26,312 nucleotides of DNA from CAYUWM01 sp964448395 (lineage in GTDB: Bacteria > Chloroflexota > Dehalococcoidia > E44-bin15): positions 1 through 26,312 of the forward strand of contig CAYUWM010000018.1 in assembly GCA_964448395.1 (NCBI GenBank), read 5' to 3'. The position numbers and the translations under genes were made by a program. Below are positions 16,980 through 24,241 of the stretch, one piece after another. How positions within the stretch are numbered: position 1 is the stretch's first letter; each line of letters starts with the position of its first letter. The notes below the pieces were generated by a model that searched no databases, had not been told where the DNA came from, and saw only the letters and a list, made by a program, of their open reading frames with translations.

Positions 16980-17591
16980 TTACCCCGCCTTCCCCACCGG
17001 GATTATATACATCGGCGCCAGTTCCTCGGGCAGACACATCGCGGTGCTTAATTCGTCGTCATCGAATGCACCCACCATCACCGTGTCCAGCCCCAGAGCC
17101 ACCGCCTGAAGGGCGATGTTCTCCGCCGCGTGGCCGGTATCCATATGCACATACCTGACCCCCCGCTGGCCGTAGAGATCGGTGGTGCGCCGGTAGACGC
17201 CACAAATGATTATATCGACCGGCGCCTGCGCGATGAACCCCTGCTTGAACGAAGAGGCCTCGATCAGCTTCTGCCTCTGGTCTCCCTCCATGTGCAGATA
17301 TAGCGAGTGATTGGGAACGTCGTAGCGGTAGATGCCCGCCGCGAGCCCCTCTACCCTGCCCGCGACGACAAACAGTTCCAGCGGGTAGGTGGAACCGGCG
17401 CTGGGCGCCGCCCTGAACCTGTCGCCGTGGGTGATCCCCTGCGCGGCCCACAGCAGCTGCGACAGGTGAGCGATAGACAGGGCCTCTGCGGAGTATTCCC
17501 TGACCGAGCTTCTCTTGGCGATGGCTTCCTCCAGGGACGTCTGGCCCTTGACCTTGGGTGGTGGTAGTTTGATTTGCTTACCGCTGTTCAT
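16980..17591 (-). CDS. Nitroreductase-family (SagB/ThcOx-like) oxidoreductase
   Basis: The product is 203 aa from the ATG at 17591. It is an FMN-dependent nitroreductase fold, with RSSVREYS (FMN phosphate Arg27/Arg31), LLWAAQGI, the AAPSAGSTYPLELFVVAG signature typical of the SagB-type dehydrogenase subgroup, and GHAAENIALQAVALGLDTVMVGAF near the end. SagB-type proteins oxidise azolines in peptide toxins, but most short stand-alone members have unknown substrates, and no cyclodehydratase or precursor peptide is nearby. An open frame upstream (to 17822) shadows larE; 17591 has AGGAGG 6 nt before it. It is the last gene of the radA-larE operon, with a gap of 28 nt. Confidence 0.85.
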   Translation of the reverse strand: MNSGKQIKLPPPKVKGQTSLEEAIAKRSSVREYSAEALSIAHLSQLLWAAQGITHGDRFRAAPSAGSTYPLELFVVAGRVEGLAAGIYRYDVPNHSLYLHMEGDQRQKLIEASSFKQGFIAQAPVDIIICGVYRRTTDLYGQRGVRYVHMDTGHAAENIALQAVALGLDTVMVGAFDDDELSTAMCLPEELAPMYIIPVGKAG

Positions 17592-17619
17592 TCGATTCCT
17601 CCTGCGGTGTTGGCCCTGC

Positions 17620-18396
17620 TCACGCGCGATATCTGGCTGGATCGACAGTAATCCGGGAGTAGCCCAGCCCCCTGAGTTCTGATTCAACTCGCTGCCTGAT
17701 TGAGTCGTCATTGAAGAGTGCCAGATCGTCGGGGCCGATTTCGACGCGGGCGGTGTCGCCGTGGTGGCGTACGCGGAAGTCGGTAAAGCCCAGCTTCCGC
17801 AGGGATTCCTCCGCTCTGGCAATCGTGTTCAGGAGATTGGTCGTGACCGGCGTACCGTGCGGGATGCGGGTGGCGAGGCACGGCGATGCCGGCCTGTCCC
17901 AGTTAGGCAGGGTGAGGTCTCTTGCGAGGGAGCGTATCTCTTGCTTGCTGAGGCCTGCTTCTGCTAAAGGGCTGAGGATGCCGAACTCGGTGACGGCTCT
18001 GCTGCCGGGACGGAAGTCGCTCTGGTCGTCGTAATTCGTGCCGTCGACCACATGCTTCAGACCTTCATCGATGGCGATACTATGCAATCGTTGAAAAAGG
18101 CGCTGCTTACAGTAATAACACCGCTGGGGGTCGTTGGCAGTGAACAGGGGATCATCCAGCTCATCGGTCTGGATAACGAGGTGTCGTATGCCGATATGCT
18201 GGGCCAGAGCTTCAGCATCGGCAAGCTCCGCGGCGGTGCGGGTTGGTGAGGAGGCAGTGACCGCCAGCGCCCGCTGCCCGCAGGACTCGTGCGCCAGGTA
18301 AGCCAGCAGGGTACTGTCGACGCCTCCCGAATATGCCACCAGCACCGAACCGAGCCCCTCGATAATGGTTCTAAGTCGCGCCAGCTTTGTCTCCAC
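17620..18396 (-). CDS. larE: LarE-type ATP-dependent sulfur transferase
   Basis: The product is 258 aa. LarE adenylates and then sulfurates pyridinium dicarboxylate precursor in making the nickel-pincer nucleotide of lactate racemase and related enzymes. It has a PP-loop (SGGVDS, residues 23-28), RCYYCK (Cys93, Cys96) and PASPCLATRIPHG (Cys173). Cys173 corresponds to the cysteine that gives up its sulfur in the Lactobacillus enzyme (Cys176). The extra Cys pair suggests the three-cysteine form, which can hold an Fe-S cluster and so act catalytically rather than sacrificially. The start is GTG. No larA, larB or larC is in the window. The broader family (ExsB-like PP-loop enzymes) makes the substrate less than certain. 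Confidence 0.82.
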   Translation of the reverse strand: METKLARLRTIIEGLGSVLVAYSGGVDSTLLAYLAHESCGQRALAVTASSPTRTAAELADAEALAQHIGIRHLVIQTDELDDPLFTANDPQRCYYCKQRLFQRLHSIAIDEGLKHVVDGTNYDDQSDFRPGSRAVTEFGILSPLAEAGLSKQEIRSLARDLTLPNWDRPASPCLATRIPHGTPVTTNLLNTIARAEESLRKLGFTDFRVRHHGDTARVEIGPDDLALFNDDSIRQRVESELRGLGYSRITVDPARYRA

Positions 18397-18432
18397 CCGT
18401 TCTCAACCTGAAAGCGCTTCTTGCCATTAGTT

Positions 18433-19806
18433 CTATTGCTCAGTTTCGGGCTTCTTGGACCTGGGCAACGCCAGTCTCAGAGCTTCCCTTATCGACGACG
18501 CACCGAGCAGTGCCATCCCCTTCGGGGCATCGAGGTTCTTCGCCTTGGGGAGCAGGCAGCGCTTGAAGCCCAGCTTGGCCGCCTCGTTCAGCCTCCGCTC
18601 CAGGTGGGGCACCGACCTCAACTCGCCGGACAACCCCAGTTCGCCGATGGCGGCCAGCTCGGGGTCGATGGCGACATTGCGCAGGCTTGAGACGATAGCC
18701 AGAGCAACACCCAAGTCGGCAGCGGGCTCGTTCACCTTGAGGCCGCCGGCGACATTGACGATGATGTCCTGATTCCCCAGCGCCAGGCCGGCCCGCTTTG
18801 TGAGGACGGCGGCGATCATCAGCAGACGGTTGAAGTCGATGCCGTTGGAGATGCGCCGCGGCGGGCCGTAGCCGGTGTTGGTAGTCAATGCCTGGATCTC
18901 CACCAGCAGCGGCCGGGTGCCCTCCAGCGTGGGCACCACCGCCGAGCCCACCGTCTCCCCACCGCGCTCTGCCAAGAAAACCTGTGATGGATTGGCCACC
19001 TCTACCAGCCCCTGGCTCTGCATCTCGAATATGCCCACCTCATTGGTGGAGCCGAAGCGGTTCTTGACCCCTCTGAGCAGCCGGTAGGCGCTGAAGGATT
19101 CCCCCTCCAGATATAGAACCACGTCGACGATATGCTCCAGCACCCGGGGGCCGGCTATTGCCCCATCCTTGGTCACATGCCCGGAGAGCAATATGGGGAC
19201 GTTGGCCGGCTTGGCCCACTGCATCAGCCTCATGGTGCACTCGCGAATCTGGCCCACGCTCCCCGGCGCTCCGCCCAGCTCGTCGAGATAGGTGGTCTGG
19301 ATGGAGTCGATGATGACCAGATCGGGTGATTCCTGGGACAGGTGTTCCGCGATCATTTCCATATTGGTCTCGGCCAGTATGAAGAGCCGGTCCCCGTCCA
19401 CGCCCAGGCGCTTCGCCCGCAGCCTTATCTGACCCGGTGATTCCTCGCCGGCGATGTACAGCACCTTGCCCCCATCCCGCGCCACCATCGCGGCGACCTG
19501 GAGCAGGAGGGTCGATTTGCCGATCCCGGGGTCGCCGCCGATAAGCACCAGCGAGCCGGGCACGATGCCACCGCCGAGGACCCGGTTGAACTCCGCCATG
19601 TTTACGGCTATCCTGGGGGTCTCCTTGGTGGGAGCCTGAGACAGCTCCAGCGGGGTACAGAAGATGTGGGCGGTTCTCGACTGGCTTACCGGGGTGCGCA
19701 GCGTCTCCACGAAGGTGTTCCACCCCTCGCAGTCGGGGCAGTGTCCGAGCCACTTAATGCTTTCCCTGCCGCATTGCTGGCAGACGAAAATTTGCCCTTT
19801 GCCCAC
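18433..19806 (-). CDS. radA: DNA repair protein RadA/Sms
   Basis: The product is 457 aa, full length. RadA is a RecA-like, DnaB-type branch-migration helicase acting in recombination and fork repair. Visible in order: a C4 zinc finger (Cys9, 12, 23, 26), Walker A GGDPGIGKST (90-99), Walker B LVIIDSIQT, the KNRFG motif special to RadA (248-252), and a C-terminal Lon-protease-like domain (~275-450) that lacks a catalytic Ser/Lys dyad in this family. The start is GTG with GGAGGG 6 nt ahead and its own promoter at 19824-19852. It leads an operon with larE and the nitroreductase gene. Confidence 0.95.
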   Translation of the reverse strand: MGKGQIFVCQQCGRESIKWLGHCPDCEGWNTFVETLRTPVSQSRTAHIFCTPLELSQAPTKETPRIAVNMAEFNRVLGGGIVPGSLVLIGGDPGIGKSTLLLQVAAMVARDGGKVLYIAGEESPGQIRLRAKRLGVDGDRLFILAETNMEMIAEHLSQESPDLVIIDSIQTTYLDELGGAPGSVGQIRECTMRLMQWAKPANVPILLSGHVTKDGAIAGPRVLEHIVDVVLYLEGESFSAYRLLRGVKNRFGSTNEVGIFEMQSQGLVEVANPSQVFLAERGGETVGSAVVPTLEGTRPLLVEIQALTTNTGYGPPRRISNGIDFNRLLMIAAVLTKRAGLALGNQDIIVNVAGGLKVNEPAADLGVALAIVSSLRNVAIDPELAAIGELGLSGELRSVPHLERRLNEAAKLGFKRCLLPKAKNLDAPKGMALLGASSIREALRLALPRSKKPETEQ

Positions 19807-19823
19807 AGTTATCCCTCCGGGGT

Positions 19824-19852
19824 ATTATACATTAGTTGTCGGGGTGCCTCAA
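19824..19852 (-). promoter_or_regulatory. Promoter of the radA-larE operon
   Basis: On the minus strand: -35 TTGAGG (19847-19852), a 17-nt spacer and a perfect -10 TATAAT (19824-19829). The expected start is near 19817, giving an ~11-nt leader that is little more than the ribosome site. Confidence 0.65.
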
Positions 19853-19881
19853 TTGAAGAGCATTCGGGGTCCGTCAAGATG

Positions 19882-19903
19882 AAAAACCCCGGTAATCCCG
19901 GGG
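19882..19903 (-). terminator. Intrinsic terminator of clpC
   Basis: On the minus strand there is a 6-bp GC stem (CCCCGG / CCGGGG) with loop GATTA and then TTTTT. It lies 32 bp past the clpC stop and separates clpC from the radA promoter. Confidence 0.75.
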
Positions 19904-19934
19904 CTTGTGTGCCGTTTTGCTGTCGTTAGCGTCC

Positions 19935-22385
19935 CTACTGGGCCGGTTGTGTAGCTACCTCCAGGGTGCGCAGCACGATCATGCCGTCCTCGCAGTCCAC
20001 CAGCACGGTATCCCCGATGCCGAAGTCCCCGCGAAGCAGGGCCTCCGAGAGGGGATCCTCCACCAGGTCCTGTATCACGCGTCGCAACGGGCGCGCCCCG
20101 AACACCGGGTCGAAGCCTTTATCACCGAGCAGCTCCTTCGCCGCGTCGGTCACTTCCATCTTGATCGCTTTATCGGCAAGCTCCTTCCATACATCGCGGA
20201 GCATGAGGTCGACGATCTGCTTTATATGATCCTTGCTCAGCGCGTGGAACACCACCGTGCCGTCGATGCGGTTGAGGAACTCGGGGCGGAAGAACTTCTT
20301 CATCTCCTCGAGCACCTTGTCCTTCATCCTCTCGTAAGCCTGCTGCTCGGACTTGGACTCCTCGGTCTTGGTGGCGAAACCCAGCGTGGAATCCCGCTTG
20401 ATCAGTTCGGCGCCGATGTTGCTGGTCATTACAATGATAGTGTTGCGGAAATCGACCCTGCGCCCCTTGGCATCGGTGAGGTGGCCGTCGTCGAAAATCT
20501 GCAGCAGGATGTTGAACACGTCGGGATGCGCCTTCTCGATCTCATCCAGCAGGATGGCAGAGTATCCCTTGCGCCTCACCGCCTCGGTCAGCTGCCCGCC
20601 CTCGTCGTAGCCGACATAGCCCGGCGGCGCTCCCACCAGCCGAGCCACCGCGTGCTTCTCCATGAACTCCGACATGTCCAGCCTGATGAGGGCGTCCTGG
20701 CTGCCGAACATGAACTCCGCCAGCACCCTTACCAGCTCGGTCTTGCCGACGCCGGTAGGGCCGAGGAAGATGAAGCTGCCTATGGGGCGCCTGGGGTCCT
20801 TGATACCCGCCCGCGCCCGCCTGACCGCCTTGGCTATCGCTGTGATCGCCTCATCTTGACCCACGATACGCCGGTGCAATACATCTTCCATCTGCAGCAG
20901 GCGTGATGACTCATCGCTGGCCAGGCGCGTCACCGGGATCCCGGTCCACATACTTACCACTTCCGCTATCTCCTCCGCGGTGACCACGGGCTGATCGGCT
21001 TCCTGCTCCGGCTCGGGCAGCTTGTCGTCGGTTTGGGGTTCCTGCTCCGCTACCTCAGCGCTGCCATCGTCCTGTGCAGCAACGAGGACTTCTGCCTTGC
21101 TCTCTTGGCCAACGGTTTCAATTTCATGGATGGCATCTTTCAATGTGGAGGCCGCAGAAAAATTCCGGATGCGCACCCTCGATGAGGCCTCGTCTATGAG
21201 ATCGATGGCCTTATCAGGCATAAAGCGGTCAGGGATGTACCTTGCCGCCAGCGACGCTGCTGTGGTTATCGCCTCATCGCTTATGATCAGCTTATGGTGC
21301 TCTTCGTATCGGCTCCTGATGCCGTACAGGATGGCTACGGTTTCTTCAACCGAGGGCTCCTCTACCGTGACCGGCTGAAACCTGCGTTCCAGTGCAGCGT
21401 CCTTCTCCAGGTGCTTGCGGTAATCGTCGGCAGTAGTCGCCCCGATGCACTGCAACTCACCCCGCGCCAGTGGCGGTTTAAGGATGCTTGAGGCATCGAC
21501 GGCTCCCTCAGCGGCCCCTGCTCCGACGATGGTATGTATCTCATCGATGAACAGGGTGCAGTTGCCCGAGGTTTTTACCTCTTCTATAACCTTCTTCAGT
21601 CGCTCCTCGAACTCGCCGCGGTACTTGGTGCCGGCCACCAGTGATCCGATGTCCAGCGTCAGTAACCGTCGATTAAACAGGGTCTCCGGTACCTCCCCGG
21701 CGGCTATGCGGTGAGCCAGGCCTTCTACAATGGCCGTTTTGCCCACACCGGGCTCGCCGATAAGGCAGGGATTGTTCTTTGTGCGCCGGCTGAGGATCTG
21801 GATGACCCTCTCTATCTCTTTATAACGTCCGATGACAGGGTCGAGCTTCCCGGCGCGTGCTGCCTCGGTCAGGTCGACGCTGAGCTGGTCCAGCGTAGGG
21901 GTCTTCGAAACGGGGCGTATGCCCGCAGAGGATTGTGACACGCTCTGATTGAGGAGACGCACGGTCTCCGCTCGCACCTTGTCCAGGCTGATGCCCAGGC
22001 TCTCCAGAACGCCGGCAGCCATCCCTTCACCTTCGCGCAGCAAACCGAGGAGCAGGTGCTCAGTGCCGATGTAGTTGTGGTTCAAGCGTCGCGCCTCGTC
22101 CACCGCAAGCTCGATAACCCGCTTGGCCCGCGGTGTCAACCCGATCTCACCGCTGACGGTCTTATCCCCGCGGCCAATGATATATTCCACCGCGCTGCGC
22201 ACCTTATCCAACTCCACCCCGAGATTGGCCAGCACCTTGGCTGCAACGCCTTCGCCTTCCCTGACCAGTCCCAGCAGTATATGCTCCGTCCCGATATAGT
22301 TATGATTGAAGCGCTGCGCTTCCTCCTGGGACAGCGTTAGCACCTTTCGTGCCCTCTCGGTGAACTTCTCGAATCTACTCGGCAT
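19935..22385 (-). CDS. clpC: ClpC-type AAA+ unfoldase with atypical middle region
   Basis: The product is 816 aa. It is the Hsp100 ATPase that feeds proteins to ClpP. The N-terminal double Clp-N repeat is at ~1-145. The first AAA module has Walker A GEPGVGKT (210-217) and Walker B LFIDEI. The second has Walker A GPTGVGKT (542-549) and Walker B LLDEIEKAHPDV. GARPLRR lies near the C-terminus, and a ClpP-docking loop reads LGF (668-670). Between the modules, residues ~411-467 should form the coiled-coil M domain with the UVR motif (E-F-x-x-A-A-x-L-R-D). Instead they read as an acidic, Gln/Pro-rich low-complexity linker with no such motif. In Firmicutes this domain binds MecA/McsB and keeps ClpC in check. 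No clpP, mcsA/B or ctsR is adjacent. Confidence 0.93.
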   Translation of the reverse strand: MPSRFEKFTERARKVLTLSQEEAQRFNHNYIGTEHILLGLVREGEGVAAKVLANLGVELDKVRSAVEYIIGRGDKTVSGEIGLTPRAKRVIELAVDEARRLNHNYIGTEHLLLGLLREGEGMAAGVLESLGISLDKVRAETVRLLNQSVSQSSAGIRPVSKTPTLDQLSVDLTEAARAGKLDPVIGRYKEIERVIQILSRRTKNNPCLIGEPGVGKTAIVEGLAHRIAAGEVPETLFNRRLLTLDIGSLVAGTKYRGEFEERLKKVIEEVKTSGNCTLFIDEIHTIVGAGAAEGAVDASSILKPPLARGELQCIGATTADDYRKHLEKDAALERRFQPVTVEEPSVEETVAILYGIRSRYEEHHKLIISDEAITTAASLAARYIPDRFMPDKAIDLIDEASSRVRIRNFSAASTLKDAIHEIETVGQESKAEVLVAAQDDGSAEVAEQEPQTDDKLPEPEQEADQPVVTAEEIAEVVSMWTGIPVTRLASDESSRLLQMEDVLHRRIVGQDEAITAIAKAVRRARAGIKDPRRPIGSFIFLGPTGVGKTELVRVLAEFMFGSQDALIRLDMSEFMEKHAVARLVGAPPGYVGYDEGGQLTEAVRRKGYSAILLDEIEKAHPDVFNILLQIFDDGHLTDAKGRRVDFRNTIIVMTSNIGAELIKRDSTLGFATKTEESKSEQQAYERMKDKVLEEMKKFFRPEFLNRIDGTVVFHALSKDHIKQIVDLMLRDVWKELADKAIKMEVTDAAKELLGDKGFDPVFGARPLRRVIQDLVEDPLSEALLRGDFGIGDTVLVDCEDGMIVLRTLEVATQPAQ

Positions 22386-22425
22386 CTATCTCTCACTATC
22401 TGGATACAAACAACCAGATTATATT

Positions 22426-22434
22426 ATTTTAACA
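22426..22434 (-). promoter_or_regulatory. Extended -10 promoter of clpC
   Basis: On the minus strand TGTTAAAAT matches an extended -10 (TGn plus TAAAAT, 5 of 6). Only a weak -35 (TTTATT) is at the right distance, inside the T-rich tail of the mnmA terminator. A second AT-rich TATAAT lies just downstream. The ~34-nt leader contains a weak 6-bp stem (22398-22419). No CtsR or CIRCE operator was seen. Confidence 0.4.
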
Positions 22435-22442
22435 CATTTATC

Positions 22443-22495
22443 GCTGAAAATAAAGACAGCGCAGGTGTGCCGCTATGTGCAGCGGCGGCCTGCGC
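22443..22495 (-). terminator. Nested hairpin terminator of mnmA
   Basis: Between mnmA and clpC a two-part hairpin is present. An outer 7-bp stem GCGCAGG/CCTGCGC (22459-22465 with 22489-22495) encloses an inner 6-bp stem GCCGCT/AGCGGC (22469-22474 with 22481-22486). On the minus strand it is followed by the T-rich tract TGTCTTTATTTTC, as in an intrinsic terminator. It lies 43 bp past the mnmA stop. Confidence 0.6.
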
Positions 22496-22538
22496 GGGTG
22501 GAAAGCGGCCTGCCATAGCCGGAGCATCTGTCACTTTT

Positions 22539-23627
22539 TTACAATGCCTGCTCTATCGTCCCACCACCGATCACTACATCCCCATCGTAGAACACGACCG
22601 CCTGGCCGGGGGTGATGGCCGTCTGGGGCTGTCGGAACTTCACGTGCGCTACCTCGTTTTCCGGTAGAGGAGTAACGACCGCGTCCGCTTCACGATGCCG
22701 ATATCTTATTTTAACCTTTAACTCCTGCGGCTGCTGTGGCAAGCCCCCCGATACCCAGTTTGCGTGGGACGCGATAAGCTCATCGCTATAGGCCTCCTCC
22801 TTACTGCCCACGATGACAGCGTTTCGTTCGGCGTCGATTCTATTCACATACAACGGCTCAGCGAATGACATGCCGAAGCCCTTACGTTGCCCGATGGTAC
22901 AAAAAGGAATCCCGCGGTGTTCCCCTAAAACGTTCCCCTCGCGATCCAGTATCGGCCCCGGCTCAAAGGCTTCAGGAATATAGTCCTTCAGGAACCTGCC
23001 GTAATCGCCATCAGGGATGAAACAGATATCCTGGCTCTCTTTCTGGCGCTCCGCTGTCAATCCATATTCCCTAGCCCGCTGCTCCACTATCGCCTTAGTC
23101 AGACAGCCTAAAGGCATCACGATACGCCTGAGCTGTTCCTGCCGCAGCATGGCCAGAACGTAAGATTGATCCTTCCTTCGGTCAACGCCCTTAAGGAGCA
23201 GATATCTCCCATCGGTCTCATCCCTCTCGATCCGCGCGTAGTGCCCCGTCGCCATTAGGTCAGCGCCCAACTCGACAGCGCCGGTCAGCAGGGCGCCGAA
23301 CTTCACATGCTCATTGCACCTGACGCAGGGATTGGGTGTCCTCCCCCGGCTGTATTCGCGGCAAAAATCAGCGATCACCTTTTCGTTAAATATACCCCGT
23401 AAATCTACCACGTGATGGGGAATATCTAGCCGATGCGCTATCCTCCTCGCTGCCGATACAACATCTTGACCGTGCCCATCTGCCTGCCCGCCCGACTCAC
23501 CGGCGCCGTCGCGCGGCGGCCCGACCCGCATCGTCACACCGAAGACCTCATGACCCTCCTCCTTGAGCATAACGGCAGCCATGGAGGAATCCACCCCGCC
23601 GCTCATCGCTACTGCTACCTTCACCAT
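22539..23627 (-). CDS. mnmA: tRNA-specific 2-thiouridylase
   Basis: The product is 362 aa, normal length. It places sulfur on U34 of the tRNAs for Lys, Glu and Gln. Visible are the PP-loop SGGVDSS (9-15), the catalytic Cys101 in TPNPCVRCN, the second Cys202 in ESQDICFI, GHYAR, and KDQSYVL. A short Gly-rich insertion (GPPRDGAGESGGQADGHGQ, ~36-54) sits where relatives carry a variable loop. The ATG follows AAGGAC directly. A TGATAATAT extended -10 ends 6 nt before the ATG, so the transcript may be leaderless (see findings). It is divergent from the Fur-family gene and separated by 115 bp. Confidence 0.95.
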   Translation of the reverse strand: MVKVAVAMSGGVDSSMAAVMLKEEGHEVFGVTMRVGPPRDGAGESGGQADGHGQDVVSAARRIAHRLDIPHHVVDLRGIFNEKVIADFCREYSRGRTPNPCVRCNEHVKFGALLTGAVELGADLMATGHYARIERDETDGRYLLLKGVDRRKDQSYVLAMLRQEQLRRIVMPLGCLTKAIVEQRAREYGLTAERQKESQDICFIPDGDYGRFLKDYIPEAFEPGPILDREGNVLGEHRGIPFCTIGQRKGFGMSFAEPLYVNRIDAERNAVIVGSKEEAYSDELIASHANWVSGGLPQQPQELKVKIRYRHREADAVVTPLPENEVAHVKFRQPQTAITPGQAVVFYDGDVVIGGGTIEQAL

Positions 23628-23683
23628 GTCCTTATATTATCATATCCTTAGAACCTAGGCAGTTTAGCTTGCCAGCCACAAAC

Positions 23684-23695
23684 ACAACCTGTTGC
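23684..23695. promoter_or_regulatory. Second, shorter operator copy upstream of the Fur-family gene
   Basis: CAACCTGTTG (23685-23694) is a perfect 4+4 palindrome with a 2-nt centre, the same layout as the core of the operator at 23699-23712. The two centres are 16 nt apart, close to one and a half helical turns. It fits a second, weaker dimer site for the same regulator. Confidence 0.4.
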
Positions 23696-23698
23696 TCC

Positions 23699-23712
23699 TG
23701 CAACCAGTTGCA
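23699..23712. promoter_or_regulatory. Palindromic operator overlapping the Fur-gene -35 box
   Basis: TGCAACCAGTTGCA is a 6+6 inverted repeat around a CA centre. It differs by one base from the operator before the cooC-like gene (24191-24204). It covers five bases of the -35 box, so a bound protein would block transcription of the Fur-family gene: classic autorepression. Confidence 0.6.
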
Positions 23713-23736
23713 TTATCCATCAATCCGATTTATAAT
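23708..23736 (+). promoter_or_regulatory. Promoter of the Fur-family gene
   Basis: -35 TTGCAT (23708-23713), a 17-nt spacer and a perfect -10 TATAAT (23731-23736). The predicted first transcribed base falls at about 23743, which is the G of the GTG start codon. Confidence 0.7.
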
Positions 23737-23742
23737 GCTTTC

Positions 23743-24171
23743 GTGAGTACCAAAAGTGAACGAGGCCTGACCGAGACCCTGCGCCAGAGAGGCTACCGCC
23801 TGACGCCGCAGCGGATGCTGGTGCTGGAGGCCATCGAGGCCAGCGATGACCACATCAGCGCCGAGGAGATCCACAGCCAGGCCCATGCCAGATACCCGTA
23901 CATGAATATCTCCACCGTATACCGCACCCTGGATCTGCTTAAAGAGCAGGGCCTGGTAGCCGAATCGGACATGGGGGGCGGCCGTTTCCTGTACCACCCG
24001 GTGGGTAAAGCCCATCATCACCACCTGGTATGCCGTAAGTGCGGCAAGGTTCAGGATATTGATGTTTCGGCTTTCGAGGGCCTGCGGAATGAACTTAAGT
24101 CCAGCTACGGTTTTGATGCGGTGTTCGACCACATGGCTATCTTCGGGACGTGCAAATCATGCCGGGATTAA
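23743..24171 (+). CDS. Fur-family metal-dependent repressor
   Basis: The product is 142 aa from the GTG at 23743. A winged-helix DNA-binding half (~10-85) has the recognition helix NISTVYRTLDLL (55-66). The dimerisation half carries a His cluster HHHH (91-94), CRKC (Cys97, Cys100) and CKSC (Cys137, Cys140), which form the structural zinc site, plus His130. Which metal or signal it senses (iron, zinc, nickel, peroxide) cannot be decided by eye. The frame stays open 17 codons upstream, but that would place the start before the promoter, so GTG is the start and the mRNA is probably leaderless. Two palindromes overlap or precede its promoter, and a match lies ahead of the next gene, suggesting autoregulation and control of the cooC-like operon. 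Confidence 0.9.
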   Translation: MSTKSERGLTETLRQRGYRLTPQRMLVLEAIEASDDHISAEEIHSQAHARYPYMNISTVYRTLDLLKEQGLVAESDMGGGRFLYHPVGKAHHHHLVCRKCGKVQDIDVSAFEGLRNELKSSYGFDAVFDHMAIFGTCKSCRD

Positions 24172-24190
24172 TATATTTTTTGATTTATAG

Positions 24191-24204
24191 TGCAACTAGT
24201 TGCA
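24191..24204. promoter_or_regulatory. Perfect palindromic operator before the cooC-like gene
   Basis: TGCAACTAGTTGCA is a perfect 14-bp palindrome (TTGCA arms extend further on the right side only). It is in the 70-bp gap between the Fur-family gene and the cooC-like gene. It nearly matches 23699-23712, so it is most simply a binding site for the adjacent Fur-family protein. No convincing -10/-35 pair could be fixed around it; TTGATT at 24180-24185 is a possible -35. Confidence 0.6.
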
Positions 24205-24241
24205 AATGCCAACAAGTGCTGGTAGCGGAAAAGGAGGCGAG

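Noticed and set aside
17592..17822. 77-codon N-terminal extension of the nitroreductase gene
   Set aside because: It overlaps larE and has no family similarity; AGGAGG is placed properly before the ATG at 17591.
24200..24241. TTG start 14 codons upstream of the cooC-like ATG
   Set aside because: It overlaps the palindromic operator. The ATG at 24242 has a strong AAGGAGG and puts the P-loop at the usual distance from the N-terminus.
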